Assembly (NCBI GenBank): GCA_009801015.1
Contig: VHZZ01003842.1
Coordinates: 65,547 to 94,878 of the forward strand
DNA from: Silene noctiflora
Taxonomy: Eukaryota; Streptophyta; Magnoliopsida; Caryophyllales; Caryophyllaceae
Direction of reading: 5' to 3'
DNA length: 29,332 nt
In this document: one piece after another, positions 1 through 9,659 of the stretch
Numbering within the stretch: position 1 is the stretch's first letter
How the letters are laid out: each line of letters starts with the position of its first letter
Notes under the pieces: model-generated
What the model was told of the DNA's origin: nothing
What the model saw: only the letters and a program-made list of their open reading frames with translations
Database searches by the model: none
Made by a program: the position numbers and the translations under genes

Positions 1-784
1 GTTTTTTCGTGGCAGTTTCTGGTGAAGTTTGGAAACTTCTGTAAATATTTGAATATATTAATATTAATATTATTGGGTTTTTGGATTTGAATTGACGGTT
101 TGTGATATGTTCATGCCAAAATTTGTATTCATGTCCTTCTTGTGAGTATCTATGACAGTATTGTATTGTTTAATTCTTTGTTTCGTTACAATGCTGTTGA
201 TTATATGCATAGGGAGAGGGAATTCGGTCATAGCGCTGTCTAGTTTTCGCTGCGTTTGAGTAATGCTGAGGATAAGTTTTACAAGTTTCTGTGTGTTTTG
301 TTGCCACATTGGTATTTCATGGACATTTGCTCCAGTTTCTATTGAAGGACTTCTGAAGTTTGATTTTGTCGTAAATAGTTGTTGACGCGTCAATATAATT
401 GATTTTTACATTAGGTGCTTGTTTTTTAAGAATTCATTGTGTCAGGCTACATAAGCCTTAGAATATATGGGTTTGGGGGTTTTTGGGGGAATGGTGTACG
501 ATCATCCTAAAGGATGATTCATGTCAGCCAACCCCAAATCTTCATTTTGGGTTTAAGGCTTGATGTTGTTGTCTTGTTTATATTTTTAAAATCATTGTGC
601 TCAAATTATACTGTGTATGATAAACTTTGTATACTAAAAGTTGGCGAGAATGAGCAAAAAATTATTTTCTGATGTCCATGAACCCCTATTAGTGTAATAC
701 TACTGCATGGATCCGCTAATGCTTGCAGTAGTAAATGTAGGTGTTTGAATGTGACTGATGAGAAGTTCTATTTGAATAATGTAG
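1..784. other. Upstream region of the hAT-derived gene, possibly a 5' leader intron
   Basis: No convincing coding sequence is seen here. The bases just before the ATG at 785 read ...aataatgtag, so an AG that could serve as a 3' splice site directly abuts the start codon. The codon immediately upstream in frame is TAG, so the ORF cannot extend upstream without splicing. Domesticated hAT genes in plants often carry an intron in the 5' leader, so much of this stretch may be that intron, with the first exon at or beyond the left edge. It contains a SINE-like 3' tail at 487-578. The 107-codon ORF on the minus strand resembles no family I know. Confidence 0.4.
487..578 (+). repeat. SINE 3'-end fragment (Angio-domain-like tail)
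   Basis: The stretch has a perfect 7-bp inverted repeat (atcatcc, 4-nt loop, ggatgat) at about 511-528. It is followed by a short hairpin of the form CCCCAAAT...TTTTGGG, then 'taaggcttgatgttgttg'. The order CCCCAAA, TTTTGGG, AAGGCTT and (TTG)n is the conserved 3' region that I recall being shared by many angiosperm SINEs. No pol III box A or box B is visible upstream, so only the 3' part appears to remain. It lies in the probable 5' leader intron of the hAT-derived gene. Confidence 0.5.
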
Positions 785-2851
785 ATGAATGGTATAATTG
801 AAGAAGCCCTCATGCTAATGGATGGCAATATTGTAGAACAAAATAATATAGTGACTCCTGAAGAAAAGTCGAATAAACGCAGGAGAAAGAAGTCTGAAGT
901 TTGGCAATACTTCACTACTCAACCCATAAGTGAAGATTGTACCCGAGCTTGCTGTAATAAGTGCAATAGGTCATTTGTGTACATAAATGGGAAAAAGCAA
1001 TCAGGAACTAGTCACCTCAGGCGACACATTATTAGTGGTGCCTGCGCTTCCAAACAGGTTGACCAGGGGACAGGCCGACTTTTTCCTTCCACGCCTAGCT
1101 CTCAAAATGGTGAAATTACAGCACCACCACGAAAACGATGCCGAGCAACCCCTGGATCAGTGACAGCTGCATTAGATCAGGAACATTGTGTTAATGAGCT
1201 AGCCAGAATGATCATACAGCATGAGTACCCAACAAATATGGTTGAACAGCGCGGTTTCATAGACTTTGCCAGGAGTCTTCATCCCCAGTTTACTATGGCT
1301 AGCTTTAACTCGCTTCAGAGTGAGATTGTGAGTGTTTATAGGAGGGACAAACGTTCACTCGCTAATATTCTTGCTGAAATCCCTAGCAGGGTCAGCCTTA
1401 CTCTGGATATTTGGTCAACAGACCAAACTGTGGGTTATGCTATGTTGAGTGGTCATTTTGTTGACGCTGATTGGAAATTGCAACGCCGTGTCCTCAACTT
1501 CCTGGTGGTGCCTTTTCCGGAATCGGATGTTGCTTTTAATCATGCTATTTCTACTTGTCTGTCAGAGTGGAAACTTGATAGCAAACTGTTTGCACTTACT
1601 CTTGATCAATCTTTTGCAAATGAAGCTGTTGTGGGAAACATTAGAGGCCTGCTTTCTATAAGTAATCCTTTCTCGCTTAATGGCCAATTTTTAATGCAGC
1701 ATTGCTATGCTCGTGTTATTAGTCGTCTTGCACAGGAAGCCCTATCAACAATGGGTGAAGCCGTTGGTAAAGTTCGTGATAGTGTGAAGTATGTAAAATC
1801 TTCTGAGTCTCGAGAAGGAAAGTTTAATAAGCTCAGGGAGAAACTTCAAGTTCCTTGTAAAGAGAACTTGGTCCTTGATAACCAAGCAAAATGGGACTCT
1901 ACGTATCATATGCTATCAATAGCTTGTGGGTTAAAGGAAGTATTTAGTTGCCTGGATACTTCCGATGCTAATTACAACATTGCCCCCTTGATGGATGACT
2001 GGAGGCGTATAGAGACGCTTTGTGCCTATCTGAAGCTTTTCTTTGATGCAGCTAAAACCCTAATGGCTGAAACCTACCCTGCAGCCCACACCTTTTTCCA
2101 TGAAATTTATAAGATTCAATTTGAGTTGGCGCATGGAGCATTCAGTGGCGATTCCAGAATTAGTGACTTAGTCAGGCCTTTGTATGAAAAGTTCGACATA
2201 TATTGGAGGGATTGTCGTGTGGTTTTGGCAATGGCGGTAGTCATGGACCCAAGATACAAGTTGAAACTTGTGAAGTTCACATTAAGTAAGCTTTACGGTG
2301 AGGACGATGGTGACATATGGGCAAGGACTATTGATGAAAGTATACATGATTTATACCTTGAATATGTTGCTCAAACTTTACCTTTGCCATGGATTCACAT
2401 GGAACAGAGAGATGATGAGTTTATTAAAGCCGAATCCCTTGAAGATGAAGTAGGCCCACCTTCAGGTGACGGGATCTCAGATTTTGATGTGTATATTTCT
2501 GATTTTTCTAGTAACAGTGAAACGAAATCCGAACTTGATCGGTATTTGGAAGAGGATCTTCTGCCCAGAGATGAACTTAACGTCATTGATTGGTGGAAAT
2601 ACAACAGAATCCAATACCCAACTCTTTCTAAAATGGCAGCCGACTTACTGTCGATACCATTTAGTACCCTGCATCGGGATTCAGTGTTTGATACACAAAC
2701 CAGAAAGTTGGATAGTCACCAGTGTTCTTTAAGGCCTGGCACTTTAGAGGCCATGGTTTGTGCGAAAGACTGGTTGCAGTTCGGAACACAGGAGAGTTCC
2801 TCCATGGTAGGTATTATGATTACACCATTGGCTGTAAAGAAGGAAGAATAA
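785..2851 (+). CDS. BED zinc-finger, hAT transposase-derived protein (DAYSLEEPER/RICESLEEPER type)
   Basis: One uninterrupted ORF of 688 aa. In order it has a basic nuclear-localisation-like patch (residues 30-37, NKRRRKKS) and a BED finger at about 37-88 with C57-x2-C60 and H81-x5-C87. A degenerate hAT transposase core follows, with LTLDIWST (D208), LTLDQSFANE (D274) and the conserved block DNQAKWDSTYHML (365-377). An acidic Ser/Asp-rich linker (about 541-582) leads to a C-terminal hAT dimerisation domain (583-665, with IDWWKYN and the closing CAKDWLQ). The family's CxxH motif reads C307-Y-A-R310. No terminal inverted repeats or 8-bp target duplication were recognised around the ORF, so this looks like a domesticated nuclear DNA-binding or regulatory protein and not a mobile transposase. 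I could not assign an orthologue. The start is the first ATG after an in-frame stop. A short 3'-terminal intron (2807-2882) could change the last residues. Confidence 0.85.
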   Translation: MNGIIEEALMLMDGNIVEQNNIVTPEEKSNKRRRKKSEVWQYFTTQPISEDCTRACCNKCNRSFVYINGKKQSGTSHLRRHIISGACASKQVDQGTGRLFPSTPSSQNGEITAPPRKRCRATPGSVTAALDQEHCVNELARMIIQHEYPTNMVEQRGFIDFARSLHPQFTMASFNSLQSEIVSVYRRDKRSLANILAEIPSRVSLTLDIWSTDQTVGYAMLSGHFVDADWKLQRRVLNFLVVPFPESDVAFNHAISTCLSEWKLDSKLFALTLDQSFANEAVVGNIRGLLSISNPFSLNGQFLMQHCYARVISRLAQEALSTMGEAVGKVRDSVKYVKSSESREGKFNKLREKLQVPCKENLVLDNQAKWDSTYHMLSIACGLKEVFSCLDTSDANYNIAPLMDDWRRIETLCAYLKLFFDAAKTLMAETYPAAHTFFHEIYKIQFELAHGAFSGDSRISDLVRPLYEKFDIYWRDCRVVLAMAVVMDPRYKLKLVKFTLSKLYGEDDGDIWARTIDESIHDLYLEYVAQTLPLPWIHMEQRDDEFIKAESLEDEVGPPSGDGISDFDVYISDFSSNSETKSELDRYLEEDLLPRDELNVIDWWKYNRIQYPTLSKMAADLLSIPFSTLHRDSVFDTQTRKLDSHQCSLRPGTLEAMVCAKDWLQFGTQESSSMVGIMITPLAVKKEE

Positions 2852-2882
2852 ATGTTGGTGGATAATATCTTACATTTTGCAG
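2807..2882 (+). other. Possible facultative 3'-terminal intron of the hAT-derived gene
   Basis: A GTAGGT donor lies at 2807 and a 'tacattttgcag' acceptor ends at 2882, defining a 76-nt AT-rich intron of typical minimal plant size. Removing it replaces residues 675-688 after S-S-M674 with M-V-K-G-N and a TAG stop at 2898-2900, giving 679 aa. Both forms keep the whole dimerisation domain. Retention, as in the 688-aa ORF, is equally possible. Confidence 0.35.
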
Positions 2883-2975
2883 ATGGTAAAGGGTAACTAG
2901 CTAGCTTCTTTTTGATGTACTCTAGGCTACAGTTTTTTTCTTTGAAAATAGTAATATTACAGTGATTCAGATAGT

Positions 2976-2981
2976 AATAAA
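2976..2981 (+). terminator. Possible poly(A) signal of the hAT-derived gene
   Basis: AATAAA (followed by TAAG) lies about 125 nt past the ORF stop in a T-rich stretch. Plant poly(A) signals are loose, so this is only a candidate. Confidence 0.3.
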
Positions 2982-3330
2982 TAAGTAGTAGTACTCCTAT
3001 TCTTCTATAGAACTGTCTGGTGCTTCTAAATTTTGTTTTCACAAATCTCAATTTGGCTTATGATGTAAGTTGCATTACAAAGAACTTCAACTGCCCGTCT
3101 TGCTTGTGACGGTCACAAGCTTGTGGCCTCGAAAATCCATCAATTTTGTTGTCATAAATATGGGTGGTGTCCTCTGCTTTTGCTTTACGATTTCTGTTTT
3201 TTTCCAGAAGGAAACGGAGATATAGTGCAATTAGATATAAACTGATGTTACGTTTAATCGTCATGAATGCAATTTGATGAAGACCAGAGAAGGCGAGCAG
3301 CAAGCCGTGCAATTGTGCATTGATCATGGC

Positions 3331-3425
3331 TTTTTTTTTTTTTCTCAAAACGGGTGAAAATTCTGGACAATTAGTTTCGAACCATGGTCGAAGGTACTAT
3401 TGTTAACAACCTAGTTAAAACGCGA
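3331..3425 (-). repeat. Candidate tRNA-derived SINE
   Basis: Read on the minus strand there is a box A-like stretch (taactaggttgttaac, near 3421-3406) and, about 33 nt on, a box B-like ggttcgaaac (near 3387-3378). A short body ends in a run of 13 A (plus-strand T run 3331-3343). This order and spacing is that of a tRNA-derived SINE. A clear target duplication was not found. The flanks share only ccatg-type similarity. Confidence 0.4.
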
Positions 3426-3963
3426 AAGTGGTCCAGTTATCACATGGAGGATTGTTCTTTTTTTAATGCTTAGACAGAATCGTTTATCAGTTCAAGTCAA
3501 AACATTTGTAAATGATTCAGCATAAATATTCGGAAATTAAGAAAAATTTGATCATATTTTGACAATTACTTGATTTTCGACCATTAAAGAACAATATGGA
3601 TGGTTTTTAGTCGATAATTAAAGAGCTTAATGTTCTAAGTGGTCACAATTACGCACAAATTTGACTCAAAATAATTTGATTTGAGCAAAGGAGGATATTT
3701 TTCATTTTTTGGTCTATACTGTTCATTTAATATTGTATATTGTAACTATACTTTTCAATTAGAGAAATACTCGAAATAACCTTGATTTGTTTTTTATTAA
3801 AGTAACGCTTATAAAGAATGAACTCCAACTAAAAAATACTTTACATTTTATTAAGATACTCACACAATTGAATAAAAATTGAAATAGAGGGAGTAATTCG
3901 GAATAACCGAAAAAATGTGGACCACGAACCTCGTTCTCTGATTGTCCACATCTCATCTCATAT

Positions 3964-3970
3964 TATAAAG
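3964..3970 (+). promoter_or_regulatory. Putative TATA box of the hydrolase gene
   Basis: TATAAAG lies 122 nt upstream of the ATG at 4092. It is followed by a GTGGGTGGGACC stretch and a CT-rich leader (tctctctcttcacc). Position and sequence fit a plant core promoter. Confidence 0.5.
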
Positions 3971-4091
3971 CTATGTGGGTGGGACCCCTATGAAGTAAAG
4001 CCGTTAAAAGACTAGTGGTCGTTAATAACGGCCAAATCAAATCCCCGCCCATTTCTTTCGGTATTTCTCTCTCTTCACCAAGCCCTAATTA

Positions 4092-7000
4092 ATGGCTACC
4101 TCTTCTTTCTCTCTCTTTACTCCATCATTCAATCTTTCCCCAAATATTTCTCACTTTACCAATTACTCTCGCCATTATTGTTACCCTAGAAAATCGCCGT
4201 CCACTAGAATCTTCGCCGGCGATAATGGCGGTGGTGGTGGTGACGATGATGCTACGCCCGGGTTTAATCCTTTTGGCTTTGTTACGGATAATCCGTCTAG
4301 TCGGAGTGCAATTCAGCTGCCTGAATCCCCCGCTGAGGATGGCAATGTTGGCCAAATGCTTTATGTTAGTACTACTTCCTAATTCTGTGTGTAAAACCGC
4401 CTTACACTTTACCAATTGATTGTTTTTTACTGTTAATTTGACCTAATTTTTGAAATTAAGCACGATTTGACTGTTGTGGACTGTGATTAAAGGTGTATAA
4501 TTTTGATCGGTGATTTCTCGAAGGTTGAATTGAGAAGTTAGACAATTCAATTGAGTGCATTTTCAGTCAAGATTGAATTTTTTCGTAAATTTCATACTCA
4601 TATTGATTCATCTAACGGTTTGGTAAAATTCCTTTTCTTTAGTTGCTCTTGATCCCATTTTAATGTCCCCTTTTCATTCTTTTATATATCCTAAATTAAT
4701 CGTCCCAATTCTTAAGTTTTAGTAAGGAAATTCAGTGACCCCCTAGTATTCCGGGTTGCTAGTTCCCATTTTCTTTATTTCAAGCGGTAGAGATGTCATT
4801 TTAATCAGAAACACTTTTCTTTCAATAATTCGAAAATGGAAAGGGGACGATAAAAGTGGAATGGAGGAAATTGTACGTTAGTCTTCTATCTGAATAGCCA
4901 TAATAGAAGTGTAGTGAATTCACGCAAACAAGGGGAGTAGTTATGAGCATACTTCCTAATTTGCTGGTTTTGTTTGTAGAGGATTGAAGACAAGGGAAAG
5001 GAATTTGGCCGCTATATTAAATCTGGGGACTTGGTGTGGTTTGTGAGAGAAACAGGTAAGAATCATCTCCTTTCTTTCGACTAACGTATACAAAACTTGT
5101 ACACTATGCAGATCTTTTAGATGAATGTTAATTCCCCAAATAAAGATCAAGGGAATAATTTGTATCATTACAAAACTGGTACTTTGTACTCCCTCCATGT
5201 CTCCTTATCAGTCATTAAGCCTCATTGTTTAAAATCCTGCCACAAAGTCAAATAGGGCTTACCGAGTATTACTGTGATGGAGGAAGTACCATTGTTTGGG
5301 GTGGGGAAGGGATTTACCTATGGTGATGTTCGGATTATAACAGCTCCTGGTGACTCTAGCAAACCGGTTGAAATCTCTGCTGTCGTATTTCAATTATTGA
5401 ATATTTGAATACACTTTTAACCACTGTTCTTTAAGATTTTTTTAGAAAAAATGGTAATGTTAGAAACTACCTCAGAAATCATTGTAATCAATGCAGGCCA
5501 TCAAGTTTAATTGGTTGGGTCTTTTGTTGGTGTAGTTCCCTTTTTTTTAAGTTATGTGTTTGGTGTAGGTTCACCTGATAGTAGACGTGGAACAATTGTT
5601 TTCCTGCATGGAGCACCTACTCAATCCTATAGCTATAGAAATGTCATGTCACAGGTTAGTGATGCGACTTTTTACAAATAGAATGTCAGGCAACAACATG
5701 GTTCTATGTTTTAACCCGTTTTCTTGTATGCTTACTAACATTGATTGTAAGTCTTGCTCTAAGAGTCATACCGCTACAATGTTAGCACATTTATTAAAAT
5801 CTGCCAACCAAAAATTGGAAGCTAGAGCCCATGAACTAGTAGAGAAAATCAGCATTAGTTTTAAAATTAACAACTTAACCTTAATAGAAATCGGGTCTTG
5901 TATTCTGATTTTCCATGTATTTCTCATTCTTGTTTTTATTGCCTAAGAAAATTCAATCAAAAGTCGAGTGTAGATAGCTTGATTGGAACGACTTATTCTC
6001 TTGATCTTGTGTCCAAACTTCGTTATGGTACTCTTAATAGATGTCGGATTCCGGATATCATTGCATTGCACCTGATTGGATAGGCTTTGGGTTCAGTGAT
6101 AAGCCATACCCAAAATTTGGTTTTGATTACACAGGTTTGTGTTCTTCTCAAGGCTCTCTTTATGAATTAACAATTATATACTTCTGCAGATACTAAACCT
6201 GATGCATTAAGAAACCTGATGTGACAGAAAAGGAGTTTCATGACGAGCTTGATAAATTACTAGAAGTACTTGGAGTGAAAGCTCCTTTTCTTCTGGTAGT
6301 CCAGGTGTGAGCAATGTTCATTACTCCAGTATGTCACTTTGGATGAGATTTTTTCCCCATTTTGTCTTGTTTTTGAGTTTCCATTTCCCACAGAGTTTAA
6401 GTCTTGTTATTCTTTGGCTTTGGAGTATGATANAATCATAACAAAATNACTCACTAAACTGGCTGAGCTTATTATNGGTCATCAAGAAATCAAGAAATCT
6501 GACCCCCCTTGTACCTGTACCCTTAATGTTATATTGTACTTCATCTTGTCTTTGTGCCGAGAAAGTAAAAGATGCTGGAACTGTCATTTTGAGTTTATGC
6601 ACTTCATTACTTTCTATTTTCACTGTAGGGTTATCTAGTGGGTTCCTATGGATTGACCTGGGCATTAAAAAACCCGAGCAGGATATCAAAACTTGTAATA
6701 ATGAACAGTCCATTGACAGCTTCATCTCCAGTGCCCGGACTATTCCAACAATTAAGGTTGAGATCTAACCCTAATGCTATATGCTTCATGATGCTTTTAT
6801 CTACAAGGCAAAAGAAATTAGTTTTTTATGTGCATACTGCCATAAGGCTTCTCCCCTTGCAGGGTTTCTATTCTATGTTCTTACAATCTTATAAGCTTTG
6901 CAATGACCTTCCAAGTATTTCTTTTGCAGAATACCTCTCTTGGGTGAATTTACAAGCCAGAATGCTGTCATGGCCGAACGCTTTATTGAAGCCGGTAGCG

Positions 7001-8747
7001 CGTATGTATCCAATTCATTTCTCCATGAATGTTTAGTTCACTGATAATAATTATCAGTCTTGGACTCAGCCACTTGTTCCTATCAATGAAGGACTATTAT
7101 ATTCACAGCTGGAGTAAATCCGGTGTCAACAGTTTACGAATGTGTAGCTGTTTCAAAATGTTTACTTTCAACCTGATGAATACAACTTACTTTATTGGTA
7201 AACGAAGAAAATTACTTTAAATACTGATAATGATGATAAATTCGGAAAAAGCTTCGTTGTGTTGCTGACTCAAGGGTTAGGCTGAGTACATCCGACCCTC
7301 CCTTACCCCACAATTTGCCACTCTACGGATGTTTGTCTTCTGTTTGCATCACATCTTATGTCTTTGATTACATTTACTGTTACATACAGCTACGTGTTGA
7401 AGCTGGAAAAGGCTGATGTATATCGGTTACCATATCTGTCAAGCAGTGGACCTGGATTTGGTTTGTTTTCTCCTTTAATTTGATATGATTTTCATGCCAT
7501 TTATGTTAAAATACCAGTTATGTGCTTGGTTTATGAGAGAGAATTTTCATACAAGCACAGTTCACTGATATTCTTGACTTTGCCTGTTTGTGCTTCACTG
7601 TTACCAATTTTGGGATGCTGCCATTTCAGCCTTGCTGGAGGCTGCAAGAAGAATTAACTTCAAAGAGGTATCAACCCAAATTNCTACTGGATTTGCNTCC
7701 GGAAGGTAAAGAGATAAGTTCATAATTTAGCTGTGAGATTTCTTCTAACTTGTTATTTGCTCTAATTAATGCATCGATCCACATATATTTGGCATTTTGG
7801 CACGGACCATACTTCTTAGGAGACCTAGATACTAAGATCCTNCTANCAATACCATGGTATCAAATCCATCGTGATCACTTTGTGAAGGTAGAACTATTGC
7901 CATATCCGAAACATATTTTCCCACATTGTTAAAAGCTAATATGTTGAGCATAATGAATGATAAGCATGTGTAGTATTTTTTGACAAAGGGCGTGGGAAGC
8001 TTAGGAGCATTTATCATACATCATTGTATATGATTTAATAGCTAGCATTACGAATGTTTAGGACGAGCATTGCCTTTGCTAAAGCTATAATTGTGGGATT
8101 ATGCTTTGGTTTTGAATTATGGTGGAATAAAGCAAGATGACTCATTAAATGGCTGTTTTTGTTTATTAATTTTTTAAATTGTGAAGTTGCAATAATTTGA
8201 TCCGGTCATATGGCAACAGACTCCCTGTGTGTTAACACATGAGTAATTGTGAAGTTGCAATAATTTGTCCGAAGATTTATGTATTTGAATACTGATTTAT
8301 GCAATCTGAAACCTGGGGAAGGCTGTTACAGTCATTCTGCATGATACACATCGTCCTTGTCTTTATCTTTCTAATGTTTCATTGACTATTCATGATGCAA
8401 TCTAGCATCTATGTATCTCTCACTACATTAGCATTAAATTTCAGTCGCTATGTTGTGTCGTAATAATAACAGCTGGGATAGACCTACACTTGTGGCATGG
8501 GGTATATCAGACAAATATCTTCCACAATCAGTAGCAGAAGAATTTAAGAAGAGTAATCCTTCAGCTGTGAAACTTAAGTTAATAGAAGGAGCTGGTCATA
8601 TGCCACAGGAGGACTGGTAAGTTGTTCTAACTTGTAATTAGCATTCATAAAAAGGTCGATAATGGCATTTGAATTGCGGACTATTTGATAAACACTCTTA
8701 ACTACAGGCCTGAAAAAGTTGTCGAGGCTCTACGAGTATTCTTCTGA
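4092..8747 (+). CDS. Plastid-type alpha/beta hydrolase (haloalkane dehalogenase-like fold), 11 exons, 378 aa
   Basis: Exons: 4092-4364, 4980-5055, 5569-5654, 6041-6134, 6228-6304, 6629-6756, 6930-7001, 7390-7460, 7630-7705, 8473-8616, 8708-8747. All junctions are GT-AG and in frame, and sum to 1,137 nt. The Ser/Thr-rich first ~43 residues look like a chloroplast transit peptide. The fold shows the oxyanion motif HGAP (130-133), APDWIGFGFSDKP (155-167), the acid candidate D331 in WGISDK, and the base candidate H360 in GAGHMPQ. The nucleophile elbow reads VVQGYLVGS (200-208), with no Asp, Ser or Cys at the expected place. From memory the closest relative is Arabidopsis At1g52510 (similar length, similar elbow). 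The substrate is unknown. Intron 4 has a decoy acceptor at 6189 that would give a stop; the TACTAAAC branch-like site just after it supports the acceptor at 6227. Two N bases (7683, 7697) fall in exon 9; only the first leaves a residue (311) undetermined. Confidence 0.9.
5189..5286. mobile_element. Stowaway-like MITE in intron 2 of the hydrolase gene
   Basis: The 98-bp element has ends CTCCCTCCAT and ATGGAGGAAG (one mismatch in the 10-bp terminal repeat) and is flanked by TA on both sides (5187-5188, 5287-5288). The inverted similarity continues imperfectly inward. Stowaway elements have the CTCCCTCC-type end and a TA target duplication. Confidence 0.6.
8177..8267. repeat. Pair of perfect 23-bp direct repeats in hydrolase intron 9
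   Basis: The 23-base word beginning aattgtgaagttgcaa occurs at 8177-8199 and 8245-8267 without mismatch, separated by 45 nt. The origin is unknown: a local duplication or an excision scar. Intron 9 (7706-8472) otherwise holds only AT-rich sequence and two N bases (7842, 7846). Confidence 0.8.
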
Positions 8748-9410
8748 AGATCAATGCTATGTTACTTTAACTCTCCGGCATTATGATGTACATGGCACAA
8801 GTCGAAGTGTCGGACACTCCATTGTAAGATCCCTTTTGTACTAATAGAAGTACCATCTTTAGCAAAAACCTTCACTATAGGATCCCTTTTGACTGATTTA
8901 TCACTGTATTCATAGTAAATTGTTTGTTCCTTAATCTCTCAGCAATCAACCAAGCCAAAAAATACCATGGTTCCAACTTCCAGTTGCCTCAAGTGTTCCG
9001 CTTCTTGCTGTCTGTATCTACGAAGCCAGACAATGAATGATTTTTCTTTCTTACCAACTTTTTCCCTTTCCGGTGAAGAATTTACACTCATTATCGATCA
9101 AATTTGAAATGTTGAACTCATGATATCGCCCAAAAACTTTATTGAATATATAAATATGATTTATTGTGATGTTTTTTACCTCATAAAATTCACGATCTAC
9201 TGTTCAATTGGTAATTATTTCTTTTATGTATCCAATTATTGATGATGTTTTTTTTTTTTCATAAGTTTCTTAGTTAAGAGATCGTCCTATTTTTTTGGGA
9301 TTTAAGTCACTAAAATAAATAATCTCATCCATATCTACTGATATTCTCACTAAAACATAAAGATTACTCAGTTTCCAACTTTCTGGGCCGATCTTACAAT
9401 AATTTCATCA

Positions 9411-9438
9411 CGAGACCATCTTACACGAGAATCTGTGG
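9411..9438 (+). repeat. Dispersed 'gagac(g/c)(g/a)tcttac' repeat, copy 1
   Basis: The stretch reads cgagaccatcttacacgaga followed by atctgtgg. A related copy lies at 15888-15921 (gaggcggtcttacataag) in the REC-like gene, and a poorer one near 9946-9969. The motif looks like the end of a dispersed repeat, but I cannot name the family. Confidence 0.35.
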
Positions 9439-9659
9439 TTTATTTTCGCAACGGTTTAAACTTCAATTTGATATTGTATAAGTAGAAGCTGGGACACAAT
9501 TGAATTTCCTCCACAAATTTATTCATCCACATTCCAAAATGCAATACAAAACAAATAGAGAATAGTTATCTAACAGAATGTTTTCATAGCATTATTCTAA
9601 GATACCCCTGTCCCCTAATACCTTCTTGTTTTTTTAATCAAACCACACCTTATTTAGGC

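Larger units (their letters stand above)
2901..4091. other. Intergenic region between hAT-derived gene and hydrolase gene
   Basis: It holds the 3' flank of the hAT-derived gene, a SINE-like body on the minus strand (3331-3425), AT-rich sequence without coding signal, and the hydrolase promoter. At 3888-3894 'gagggag' followed by TA looks like one end of a Stowaway-type MITE. I could not find a matching left end, so it may be a fragment. The ORFs at 3058-3348 and 3759-3956 on the minus strand resemble no known protein. Confidence 0.5.

Noticed and set aside
70..393. 107-codon minus-strand ORF near the left edge
   Set aside because: No recognisable domain and composition typical of AT-rich non-coding DNA. 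It lies in the probable leader intron of the hAT-derived gene.
785..2851. An active autonomous hAT transposon
   Set aside because: No terminal inverted repeats or 8-bp target duplication were recognised and the CxxH motif is altered.
3378..3421. Possible tRNA gene (box A and box B words)
   Set aside because: No cloverleaf stems could be assembled and an A tail follows, so a SINE is the better reading.
5587..5946. 119-codon plus-strand ORF overlapping hydrolase exon 3
   Set aside because: It is out of frame with the conserved HGAPTQS reading and runs through intron 3.
6321..6768. Overlapping ORFs on both strands around hydrolase intron 5 and exon 6
   Set aside because: They contain N bases and run through the intron. 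Only the frame reading GYLVGSYGLTWALKNP is conserved.
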